Positions 37,694 to 48,875 of a DNA stretch of 64,000 bases are shown here, in pieces (position 1 is the stretch's first letter; each line of letters begins with the position of its first letter). The translations under genes were made by a program, and so were the position numbers. Source of the DNA: Stropharia rugosoannulata (lineage: Eukaryota > Basidiomycota > Agaricomycetes > Agaricales > Strophariaceae); assembly GCA_028532985.1 (NCBI GenBank), contig JANCIK010000008.1, forward strand, positions 2,852,001 through 2,916,000, in the 5' to 3' direction. Under the pieces are notes generated by a model that saw nothing but the letters and a program-made list of their open reading frames with translations, did not search any database and was not told the DNA's origin.

Positions 37694-40600
37694 CGAGATA
37701 CCCCGAGGTACTTATAGTGCTGGAAAATGAGCGCGATCACCAAGGCGCAAGTTCTAGAGCATTTTTCGGGATGAGAAAGGCATGAAGGTCAATATTCACT
37801 TGGCTTCCGCTCGCGGTCCCAGGGCAAAAAATCAACAGGGTCACATAGCCTAGACTGAGCAGCCTTGAGTAAAAACTTGGTTTTGAAGGTCATATTTTAC
37901 GCCGATCTTGAGTCTAACCATCGAATGCAAAAATCATAGCTGCGGGTGCTGATCGGTTAGAGAGAGACTTACGCCACTGCAGTCTAGGAGGTCAGTGTGT
38001 GGTCCAAGATCCATTGTTGTGGCGTAGCGAGTGCATGAAGGTCTTGTAAAGGTCAGTGCACAAGCTGCGATCGTTGCCGAAGGCATCTTCCGATCGGAGT
38101 TATAATAATAAAGCGGCTTCAACGGCTTGTGCATCGATTTACTGACTTATGCTTATCTTCTACGACGTTGCTTCGGCGACAAGCTTATGACAAGCAGGGA
38201 GCTGTATACTTACATATCTTATCATCCCAATATATCAGCTTGAACTCAGGTATGAACAGCTCTATCAATTTAACCTCGTTTTTAGAAGGCCCGAGTTTGC
38301 GGAAGCACTATCACCGTGTTGGCTATTAGGAGCTACTCAAGGTGATCATTGACATTCTGGAACACTGAATTAAGCCCCGTCATAACGGCTCACTAACAGC
38401 ATCGTGTTAGTTACCGTCTGTGTACGGTTACTTCTGCCTGTGACTATACTCTACATTTCTATCACTGCGATCGTGCGGAAGCTTGCTCCCGGTGATCAGT
38501 TCGTGGCAATAAATTACGCAGCTAATAGGTTCCACCCAATTGAAAGGAAGAAGTACCTTAGGTTGACTATCTTTTCCTGGTAAGGGAGTATTCACGGGCG
38601 GATCAAGAGATGTATTGTAGAGGCAACGTTGCAAGAGTACTGTCGGACACATTGGGAGATGGGCAAGCTAGATATAAATACTCTTGAGCTAAAGGCACGA
38701 ATGTAAGTCAATAGAGTCTCTTGATAAAGTTAGAGTTTGGCCTGAATAACTGTCCCGATCTTTATTTTATATCAATATTGCTCGTAAAAGCCACAGCATG
38801 CAGTATGGAGCCGGATTTTAACATAGAGCCTCGCATCCATCTAATTAGCTCAACATATACCTCAAAATCTTCAAGCAAGTGTTATCATCAATTTCTGGGG
38901 TAAACTTAGTTTAGGCTTGTGCACCTTTTCACAACGTGTATTTGATGCAGAGCTAGTATCTCTAGATATCTACAACTTCTGTTGGGAATTGTGATCTTGA
39001 GCATCTTGAGCATCTTTCCCTTCTCCAGAGGCCCCGAGTTGATATCGATGGTGTGTATGAATCACTGCAGTGAGTTCATTTGGCAAAAGCTAAAGATCAC
39101 AGAGACCACCAAGATGATCAGTCTTCTTTGAAATTGGTGGTCCGTCAGTGGCACAGGCGATGACCACGGTGACATATATCACAATCTCAGCTATCGGCTG
39201 ACCGCAACCCCTCGGCCCTGGGCGCCAACTGCCGTCAAAGCCAGCGCAGTCTTATTGGACATCTTCCTATATCTGCGGACGTATGCATCGACTGATCATT
39301 CAATATCAATGTGCAACGTGTATTTATAGCACGCAAAATTGCAATTCGAAAGCGGCTCTGGACTGCCACAAATGTGCGCTTCGTCCAGCTTCTCTGATGG
39401 TGGCCCCCCCAGTGCATCATGATGGGGCGAAGTCCTTAAGCACGGCAGGCAAGTCAATCGCAGACACGCGCACACAGCATCAGCAGCGCGTCAGACGCGG
39501 TGTGGGGGATATCTATCTATCTATCTATGTTTGGTGAGGCTCGCACGCTCATCAGGAGCAGAATAGAACTCTCGAGAATGGCGGAGGCACCCGTCGGACG
39601 GGAAACGCATGTGTCCTATCCGAGCCGTTTCCTCTCTGCCCCGGCGCGTGATGCTAATCATGATCATACGTGCTCGCGCGCCGGACTATAACTGTACTGG
39701 TGACATGAATTATGACACTGGCACCCCGAGAAGCAGGACGTGATGCTGACGCTATGATGTGCGGAAATAGCAGCAGGATGGGACGGCGCGCTTCCAGGCG
39801 CGATAAGGCTGCAACAGAGTTGGGTTGGTCAGCATTCCGCGAAGCACTTCCGAATACATGCGTGGTACTATGTATACACACTCCTTTGTCTTCTCGTCTT
39901 CGCTGCTTCCCTGCTTGGTATGCATGCTATATTTGTGCCTGTCGCTTGAATCAATGGGCGTACATGCGTTGCTGGTTCTCGCGCCTGGGACGCAGCTGCA
40001 CGGATACTGACAGGCCCGGATATAGTGGCGCCCAGCAGCTGTGCCTCCTGAGCCCGGTAGCACGAGCTACTTCTTGCGGGTTCCCGCGGTGCTGTGTGGG
40101 CCTTGTATGGCGCAGGGAGAAGGCCCCCCGCCGGAAGGACATGGGACAACTATGGGATATAAACAACGGTGCTAGGCACTCTTTAAGTACGCTGCATTCC
40201 CACATTGAATTTAAGTTTGCAAGAATAGACGCGAAAGGAAAGTGGTGTGTATGTGCGTTACGGGTTTGGGCCTGATCATGATTCGCGCAGCAGCTGTGCG
40301 GGCGAGCTTCCCACGGTAAGCCTTGGCGCGCGTCTTGTGCGTGCGCGGGCGCTCGGCGCGAGCGCTTTGTTGTCGTGGACTCTGCGAGCTTTGGAAAGAG
40401 AGCTGACTCCCTCTGCCTTGGCGCTGTCATCCTGCCTGGTGGAGACGTCTAGGCATGGCATGACTGGTGGCGGTGGCACACCGGCAATAGGTCGTAGCAT
40501 ATCACGCTCGTCAGGCGGACAGCTCAGGGTCCCACTGGCCCTCTTAGAGGTGTATGTAAGTATGTCAGGGCTTGTGCTCTATAATTGTAATGATGGTGTA

Positions 40601-42733
40601 TGTATGTACGTTCGCAGAGATAAGGTGCGGCGTATGTGGGCGCGCGACGGCCAATAGCCGAGGACAGACAGCAACAGCTTATATCACCGCCGCGCACGGC
40701 GCCCTCGAGTAGGAGCGGGCCTTAACATATAGGGGACGCGCATGTTCTGATCTCTGAGTGACGATTATATTTCTTGTATGCGGCATGGTAGCCAGCGATC
40801 ATGCTCGACTTCTATCAGTAGAATCGGTGGCATTGACGTTGGCAGCGTTCTGGACATATCAGGTGCCGACGTGCCATCTGCGTATTCAAACATCCATACA
40901 TCCATAGTGCTTGAATATTCCGGGCGACAGGCGGCGGGCTGTGCAGGACAATTAAGTGCACTGTGTGCGTACATACGTGCGTGCGTGAGTAAGGACTGAC
41001 AAGCCTGTGATTAGATCAATGAGGGTGGTGCCATGGCGTTGGACATGTCACATGCAATGATAATCAGAAGTTGGACCGTGAACTTTAAGCTTGAAGGGTA
41101 AGTATTTATACACTCATCGTGGGTGAGTACTTGATTTAATTTAGAGCTGGCAGGTGGTGTGTACTAGACGACGTTTAGCAAGCATCTAGGATCGGAAAGG
41201 CATGAGAAATGTAAATAAAAGGGGCATTTGAAAGGCGGCTTAAAAATACGTATAGGAATCAAAGTTTCTCGGTAGACAGAGGCTAACGCATATCGCCAAT
41301 CCCGTGCAAGCCCGTGCGTATATTTGGTGTAGAAATGGTGCGGCAAAAGCCGACGGTAGGACAATGGTAAAACTAATGCGCCTCGTCGCCGACGAGGTGA
41401 GGTAGGATGTGCGTGTTCTGTCTAAGTTACTCTTACTCTGCTGCGAGCAACGGGGTGTGATTCCTTCCGAGTTGATGTGGTTTATCGTCTCAGTCTGCCG
41501 CAGCGTTGTCCACAAAGTTGGTACAGGGTGCACATCAGCACTGTCATCTGATAATGATTTGGATGAAGATCCTGGAGACAATGGCCATATTTGTGCTGTA
41601 TCGGCTCAGTTTCAGTCTCTGGTAGGCATCGAGGTTTGGAAGATATGTCACCTCACAAGTTGGTACTAAAGCGCGGAAGACTGATGTGGAAGATAGGCGC
41701 CCACAGTGGCAGCCCGGTCCGGAATCAGTATATTAATTAAGTACGCCTCAATGTCGCGTTGACACATTTATGTATGCTCTTTGCTTCTTGTTTCTCTCCC
41801 GAAATAACAAGCACCCTTAAAGTCACAGGCAAAAGAAGGGGAACAAAGAAAAGTCGAACAGGTTAGATCGGATGTCACTTGTCTGTCTTCTACTTCCACT
41901 TCTTCTTTGTATGTAGTCCCTTCTGCAAAATTGCCTTCTCCCGCGCACCTCATCGCTATCGCAACAGCATTCATGAGGATCCAGTGTGCTATGATGACAA
42001 GTGCGCCTCCGAAATCTTCATCAATGATACTCGTTGTGCGTAACCTTGAAGAGAACCACGGCCGCGATGTTCAGTTATCTGTTGACTTGGCGCAGAAAAT
42101 ACATACATAGAACGCAAGTGTTCCGCTCTGTCGTCGAAGATATCTGTTAAAAGACAAATGAGTACATTCCTACCTCCATTACAAAAAGGCTCAGTTACGT
42201 GGTCGGAATTTGCCGCACTATCTCCGTGCCTGTGCAAGTGCGTGCAGCCGCGCTATCAACCTTAGGAGAGTGTATGTACAATTTGTGTAGGCCTAGAAGA
42301 CGGCCCTCGGCTCGGTGTCAGTATTGATGGCCCGCGTGCGCATCCTTGCAATTTAACGTCTGTGAGAAGTTCTGCGGGGGAAGTCGCGCCTTGCGCGCTT
42401 GCGCTGACGTGTTCGGACAGGCTCAGCCACACCCATCACCGACAGCCAGGGCAAGCTCCGTGGGCACCGTGATGGGCTATGCAGGTGATGGCGACGAGAG
42501 GTGGAGGGCGTGCGCTGCCGGCGCTTGTGCGCTCATGCATGCTGTCCTGCCAGGACCCGGGCAGACGGCGGGTGGTGACATCACGAGATAGGACCCAAAG
42601 GGACGGGCGGGTAAATATAGACAAAGTTGGCTTCGCGCTGAGAAAGGAAATGCCGGCGGGATGTCCATATCGGACGCGAATCGATCAATCTGGCGTGGGA
42701 CTGCGGCTGGGGGCAGGATCCAAGCGGTTTCTC
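37694..42733. other. Five-kilobase region without a supported gene
   Basis: Bases 37694-39000 are AT-rich with scattered short ORFs. Bases 39200-42700 are GC-richer and contain long overlapping ORFs on both strands (39712-40275, 39951-40430, 40247-40657). Their products are Arg-, Ser- and Cys-rich with no domain, as expected by chance at this composition. Purine/pyrimidine strings and a tetranucleotide repeat occur. The region ends at the Tup1 B core promoter and may act as its extended upstream control region or carry a non-coding transcript. Confidence 0.4.
39510..39528. repeat. Tetranucleotide microsatellite (ATCT)n
   Basis: About four and a half tandem TATC/ATCT units occur in the gene-free region upstream of Tup1 B. 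It is a simple repeat with no evident function. Confidence 0.8.
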
Positions 42734-42740
42734 TATAAAA
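42734..42740 (+). promoter_or_regulatory. TATA box of Tup1 paralogue B
   Basis: A consensus TATAAAA lies only 44 nt before the ATG at 42784 and is followed by a C/T-rich stretch typical of an initiator. If it is used, the 5' UTR would be about 15-20 nt, which is very short. The spacing could instead mean that a longer UTR starts upstream. Confidence 0.55.
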
Positions 42741-42783
42741 GGCCCCCGCTGCCATCACTTTTTCCCTTTCCCCACCATCATCC

Positions 42784-45700
42784 ATGTCCTCCGCCATCTA
42801 CAACGTAAGTCGTCTCTCCCGTCCCTGTTCCCGAGCTCACCCCCCACTTCTTTGCCCCCCCTCCCGTCCTTGCCCGCTCCCCGCCCCCGCCTCCCCTCGT
42901 TTCCATCCTCCCCGCCCGCCCACCAGCACCGGTCGCTGCAGCCGACGGGACCTCCAGGCGGGCCTGGCCAAGCGCAGCCATCGTCCGCGGTTGTCCCTCC
43001 ACCCATGGGCGGCCCGCCAATCGACCGCGAGCCCCGCGACAGAGATCGCGACAGAGACAGGATTGAACGTGACAGAGAGAGAGAGCGTGACCGCATCGAG
43101 CGCGAGCGCGAACGCGACGTACGAGAACGTGATAGAGAAAGGGACAGGGACCGGGAGAGAGACAGAGACAGAGAGCGCGGGATGGGTCCCATGGTCGGCG
43201 TCGAACGCTCCCTTATGGGTCCCGACACCCGCAATATGGGCGGCGTGGGCGTGGGCGTCGACCGAGCAGGCCTCGTCGGTGTATCAGGCGGCGCTGCAGG
43301 AGTGCCTCCGGTGGATGCGCGCGGGGTCCTGATGGAGCGTGTGGGCGGAGGGGGAGGCATGATGGACCGCGCGTTGATTGAGCGAGGGGCAACCCGTCCC
43401 CGTCTTGACGACGCCCTGGAAATGATCAGGCAAGAGTATGAGGCTATGGCGCAGGAGCTCGCAGTGATGCGTGCGCAGCGGGACGATTACGAGGCCAAGT
43501 GTGCGTTGTCCCTGGCTGTCCACGTGGCCTCAATTACTGATCACACAAAACGCACCCGCGCATACATGCAGTAACCTCGCAGGTAAACGAACTCAACATC
43601 ATTCGCCAGTCACTTTACGACCTTGAAGCACAACATAACAAAGTCCGACAACAGTTTGAAGAGGAGCGAGCCCGTCTACAGGGACGTGCTCCCGCGGTAG
43701 CAGCCGATACCGGCCCGCAGGGCATCGCCTCACTCCCATCTTCGGGCGCTGGCGCTCCCAGTGGTCCTGGTGTCATAGGCGGCGGCGGATTACCGCCCAC
43801 AATGGGTCCAGGGGGCGCACAGATGGGGTTAGGTGGACCGGGCGGACTTGGCGTTGGACTACAAGGCGCAGGTGCACCTTCGGGTATGTACGGCGATCCA
43901 TACTATCCACGAGACGGGCGCCACAGCGAACGAGGAGACCGCGACAGGGAAAGGGACAGAGACCCCCGAGAACGCGACCGCGACAGGGATGTCAGGGACA
44001 GAGAACAAGGGCGCATTCTCGAGCGCGTGGACATGCGTGAACGAGATGCGCGTGAACGAGATGCACGCGAGCGCGCGTTGCTGGAACGTGAGCAGCGCGA
44101 GCGTGAGCGCGATGCAAGGCACAATATGGGCGGTATGGGTCCGGAGCGGATTGACCGTGAGGGACCATCTGGAGGGCGTATGATTCAGGACCGACGCGAC
44201 GCGGACAGGCTTTCGGATCAGCGTGACCCGAAGAGACCTAAGCCAATCAAAACAGTTGGTGCGTGCATTCTTCCCATCCGCATAACGTTCCGCTAGACAC
44301 TTTATGACAGAGCATTTCTCCCCGTCCCTTGGCCCTGGCCAAACTCCAAAACTGCCGCCTCCGCCCATTTCTGCGGGTCCCTCGCAAGGGATTGCCTTGT
44401 CTAGCGTAGGTGGTCCCGGTCTAGCCCCAGGGTCATCCATCGTTCCCTCAGGCAATGCTGGTGGTGGATCGAATTCGACTGGAAACTCTGGTCCCGCTGG
44501 AGGCAGCAGTGCATACGAGTCGAACTCTTCGAATTCTCTCGGCCTCATCCCTGTTGGGTCCGCGGGTGCGAGTGGTAGTGGGATGGGCATGAGCAGCACA
44601 GGAAATAGCGGGATGCAGGGCAATAACGGAGCTGCATCAGGGGGCGCAGTTACGCCAACGTTGGTACCCAGCAGCTTCCCTGATGATCTCGACCCGCATA
44701 GCGTGCCTCCTGAGTTCAAGAAAGAGGGTTCGGACTGGTTCGCGATCTTCAACCACAAAGTGAAACGCGTGCTGGACGTCACCTTGGTGCACACGCTGAT
44801 GCACGAGAGGTGCGATTTCTGTTTCTCTTCCGTTATATGGAAGTTCTGATGGCGGGTCTGGATAGTGTGGTGTGCTGCGTACGCTTCTCAGCGGACGGAA
44901 AATACCTTGCAACGGGATGTAACCGTACTGCACAAATATACGATACCAAAACAGGCGCAAAAACATGGTACGTCTACCTTGCTCCTCTCTTTGTTAGAAC
45001 AGGTGTAAACTTTCGTCTCGTAGTGTTCTTGCAGACGACTCTGCCGGCAAGTCCGGTGACTTGTACATCCGCTCCGTCTGCTTCTCGCCCGACGGGAAGT
45101 ACCTCGCCACGGGTGCGGAAGATAAGCAGATCCGGATCTGGGACATTGCGAAGAAGCGAATCCGCAACGTGTTCGACGGACACCAACAGGAGATATACTC
45201 TCTCGACTTCTCCCTCGACGGCCGGCTCATCGTCTCCGGCTCGGGTGACAAGACCGCGCGCATCTGGGACATGCTTGATGGCACGTCAAAGGTACTCACT
45301 ATCAACGACCCAGACTCGCTCAATAACGACGCGGGTGTTACCTCTGTTGCCATCTCTCCCGACGGACGGTGGGTTGCCGCGGGCAGTCTAGACACAGTAG
45401 TGCGCATCTGGGACGTGGCCTCGGCGGTGCTGGTCGAGCGCCTGCGAGGGCACAGGGACAGTGTATACAGTGTGGCGTTTACTCCTGATGGCAGGGGCTT
45501 GGTGAGCGGAAGCTTAGACAAGACACTGAAGTATTGGGATGTCAGTGGGCTTGGTTCGAGTGTCAAGGGCAGGAAGGAGGGTGCCCCCGGGAGTGCGAGT
45601 GGGCCCGGGAGGAAGGATGGGGACAAGAACAGTCAGTGCACGATGAACTTCACTGGACACAAGGTACGTCATATGCCCGTGTCTTTTTTTTTTCTTTCTG

Positions 45701-46005
45701 CTTACAACAATCAACGCAGGACTATGTCTTATCAGTAGCTGTGTCACATGATGGCGCATGGGTCGTGTCAGGGTCAAAAGATCGTGGTGTGCAATTCTGG
45801 GACGCACACACTGCTATCGTGCAGTGCATGCTGCAGGGACACAAGAACAGTGTTATCTCCATTGACCTCAGTCCGGCGGGCAATGTACTCGCTACAGGGA
45901 GTGGTGACTGGCAAGCGAGAATTTGTGAGTTATTTTTGTAACAGTAATGGAGTGATTTCTCATGATTGACTATTCACAGGGAGCTATAATACAGTTGCCT
46001 CATAG
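42784..46005 (+). CDS. Tup1-like WD40 transcriptional co-repressor (paralogue B) with Arg/Asp-rich arrays
   Basis: Same role as paralogue A. The protein is about 910 residues from about eight exons. It starts MSSAIYN/HRSLQPT, as in classical Tup1. A 54-residue Arg/Asp/Glu array is inserted before the Tup_N coiled coil ([36 protein letters not shown]). A Gly/Pro/Met-rich linker and a second Arg/Asp array follow, then a Ser/Gly-rich linker to [16 protein letters not shown]. Seven WD40 blades follow ([55 protein letters not shown], and on). The C-terminus is ARIWSYNTVAS. Intron positions after IYN, before the VLED/VLAD segment, at HT/DFVLS-DYVLS and before the last Trp match paralogue A; the KLR/IWDIA intron of A is absent. 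B is closer to the canonical Tup1 than A. Confidence 0.92.
43021..43185 (+). repeat. First Arg-Asp/Arg-Glu coding array in Tup1 B
   Basis: The reading frame encodes near-uninterrupted RD, RE and RER dipeptides. Such mixed-charge arrays occur in RNA-processing proteins and in nuclear condensate formers; they are not part of the basic Tup1 architecture, and paralogue A lacks them. Confidence 0.85.
43921..44118 (+). repeat. Second Arg-Asp/Arg-Glu coding array in Tup1 B
   Basis: A second mixed-charge array ([20 protein letters not shown] and on, then [19 protein letters not shown]) lies after the Tup_N coiled coil. It shows more interruptions by Val, Ala and Leu than the first array. Confidence 0.8.
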
Positions 46006-47151
46006 ACGATTCCCCATTGGCGCCGTCCACTAATTGGCGCCGTATCGTATCCCCGACACCCCCAATACCCCTTCGCCCCTGCGGCGCGGCGCCATATACA
46101 TACTACAACCGCATCAGCGTCACCTATCCTACGCCCGTCATAGCGTTGTTTCTCGTCATCTACTTACCCATCTCAACTGTGTTTGTGCTCCGATAGCTGT
46201 TGTCCCTCCACATCCAGTGATGTCTTCCCGCCCAACCCATCCAAAATGCTGCCGTCTCCACACCCTCTCTTCCCTGTCGTCGTCGTACCTGCACCGTGGT
46301 ATAAGCATTGTACCTTGTTGTACTTTCTCTCGTAGTGTTTATGCTACATTGATGATGTTTTCGTCTCCTCCCCCACCGACTTTCACCCGTTTTTACTACT
46401 ACGTTTTTCTGTTTTGTGTGCTTTTTTTTCTCGTGCTTTCTTTCTTCTTTTTCTTTTTCTTGTGTGTTTTATGTGCCTACTATATGTGATAACATCGCTT
46501 TTGGTCCTGGCTGATGGAGTGGTGATGGGAAGAAAAACTGAAAACTGTATCGGAAATGCTTACCGTATGTAGTTGACTTGCAGACTCAGAGCTTCCGCTA
46601 CTCAGGCGGTCAAACTCAAGTTGAGCTCGAGAGTAGGATGAAAAAAATAGAATGTCAGAATGTGGTATGTATGTAGTTTTCCGTTCAAGCATTTTTGCCT
46701 TTGCGAACTAGGTACTTCCTGTCGAGCTGCATGGATAACAGTAGCAGCTGTTGAGATTGCTCAATGTTAAGATGGCACGTTTTAGCACTTTTTTAGGGGG
46801 ACGAGGCATTGACGAAAAAGGTTAACGGACTACGAAGCGTCTGAGTAACCACTTTAGATGTGGGTATGCGCATGGAACGTGAAATACATGAGAAAAGGGG
46901 GTACAATAGTCATTGACTCGTTAAGCGCCCAAGACACGGCGCTTAACCTACTTAAATGCTTGGCTTGCCAAGTGTATATCGCATGTTACGGAATAACAGA
47001 GATGAGCAGAGATAGGCTCGTAATATTACAGTTCTTGTCATCTTATATACTTCAAATGTTGGTCCTATGATTCCGATTCTAGGCAAAAATGGCTGTAAAT
47101 GGGGCGGCGAAGATCAATGTAGAAAGGAATCTCGGACACAATGTCAAACTA
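46006..47151. other. Convergent intergenic region with long pyrimidine tract
   Basis: No gene is supported. Bases about 46340-46490 form a T/C-rich run on the plus strand, probably in the Tup1 B 3' UTR. The rest is featureless. Confidence 0.45.
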
Positions 47152-48556
47152 TTATGACTCATCAGACGGAGGGTCCTCGAAGTCAGATCGTACTTTAAGT
47201 ATTCCCTTCCTTTTGAAGTAGGCAGGAAACGCGTCTGTCACCGACTCCTGTATGTTTTCCCCGTGCCCCAAACACTGTACACGCAGTCGCCGCAATTTTG
47301 CAAACCTGCGGTCTCTTAGGCTATCGCCAACAGCCTTCCACGGCAAATGAGGTAGTGCATCATCTGCAACGAGAAATTGGATGCTAAGGTGTATCAAGCG
47401 CGCGTCCGGGGGTAGTTGTGATAGTAATGATATCAAGCCGGGTATCGAAGAGTAGAAGAAGGGATTGCTGATTGAAAATGGGTAACGGCGGATAGTGAGG
47501 CTTTGCAAGTTGTAGTTATGAGCCAGGGTAACTGTGCGCATTATAAGTTTAAAGTTCTGTATTTCGGGAATCGCTGCTCTCACCTCCGATCCACTTGTTT
47601 AGGTATATCTTGAGTGTCCTCAGGGACCCGCCGAGCATACGGAGAAAGGTGTCCGTCACCTGGCGGTCTGCGGTGCTCTGCCCGATGCCTCCTAGCGAAA
47701 GAGAGCTCAGGAACGGGACTCTAGAGTAATGTGTCATGAGGCGCTGCAAAATGGCTGTTTGCAGCGACGTTTGGAGCGTGAGGTCCGTCATTGGAAGGGG
47801 CGCCAACACGTGCAGGGACGCTTCTTCGTTCGAATCACCTTCGTTGACGCAGGCGATATCGACGAACGAAACGCTTCGAAGCGTCGGCCGCGCTTCAAGC
47901 ACTGCAAAGAGCTCGGAAAGCGAGGAGACGCGACACCGTATGAGCTCGAGTCTCGTCAGCACCTGGAACCGTTTGATATGCCGGGTCAGTTCTCTGAAGT
48001 CAGTTCTCCCCATCGGCCCCACGTCGCGGACTATCAGCGATTGGAGCACCTTTCTTACTCTGGGAGTGAGGCAAGAAACGCAAGCGGAGATGTCGAATGT
48101 TGGACGCAATAAGAAAGTTGACATTCTCTTCCCATCAAGATTTTTCATCTCATTGAAGAGATGCTCGTAGGTCGGAGTAGCCTGGCGCGTGTCGAGAGTA
48201 AGGTGATTAAAATACTGTCCCAAGGTACAGCATCGCGAAGCGAAGAGCGCAAAAAGCGTGGCGGCGTTCCTGGTACTTATATTGAAGGTCGTGGGTATGA
48301 AATAGTATCGCGCACACGGGAGCCATGCACGACACACTGTACTACAAGTGTGCAGCGAGGGTACATCTTCCTGGAGGTGGTAAAATGTTTCGAGGAGCAA
48401 CTCTGGTGGTAACTCGTAGTCTCTCCGTAAAAATGAGTGGCGTGAAGAGGGAAGGTTATGGTATTTTGGGATAGCTGAGCCTTGCGACTTGGTTGGACTC
48501 GATCTAGGAGGTCGCGATGACGGAGTCTTGGTTACGGGCTTGGGGGGAGCCCACAT
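47152..48556 (-). CDS. F-box protein
   Basis: A predicted substrate adaptor of an SCF ubiquitin ligase. Two exons encode about 450 residues. A basic Ser/Pro N-terminus (TPSSRPPRSSPTKSQG) precedes the F-box (YELPPELLLETFYHLQED through TCSTVCRAWLPCARYYFIP), which sits around residues 47-87. Downstream are leucine-rich-repeat-like strands (VLTRLELIRCRVSSLSELFA, PLPMTDLTLQTSLQTAILQR, FLSSLSLGGI, LIHLSIQFLV). A 52-nt intron after KWIG is required: reading through it gives an early stop, while splicing continues as VTLAHNYNLQSLTIRR. This layout is typical of the large, fast-evolving F-box families of mushrooms. Confidence 0.8.
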
Positions 48557-48875
48557 AATCGGCGATGGGGGTTTGGAGCAACCTAGCCTCTGGACTCTTC
48601 ATGAGACTGATATGGCTATGGTTCTATCCCAGATATCCCAGGCCGTTGTATTGCCGAAGAACTAAAGCCACGGCTAATATAATATGAGCACCTTCGACAG
48701 GGCATGTGACGCACACGACTTCCAGCTGAATTTCTCATGATTTTTATTGGTACGTCCATCAAATCCAGCTGTCGACTGCTATATTTAATTGAATGCACCA
48801 GATCGATTGTGGATGCTATCAGCGCATAAACATGCATAGACACTGGCTTTAACCAACACCTCCTATCAGGTTACA
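48557..48875. promoter_or_regulatory. Divergent promoter between F-box gene and GTPase copy 2
   Basis: 319 nt separate the divergent start codons, with no coding sequence inside. Confidence 0.4.

Noticed and set aside
39712..40657. Long ORFs on both strands in the GC-rich gene-free region.
   Set aside because: They overlap each other in several frames, their products are Arg/Ser/Cys-rich without domains, and open frames are expected at this GC content.
42755..43360. 201-codon ORF antisense to Tup1 B, rich in Ser-Arg-Leu repeats.
   Set aside because: It is the reverse-strand shadow of the Arg-Asp/Glu array and has no independent support.
47530..47600. Premature stop in the F-box gene after KWIGG.
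   Set aside because: A 52-nt intron with GTGAGA and CACAG borders removes it and continues the leucine-rich sequence.
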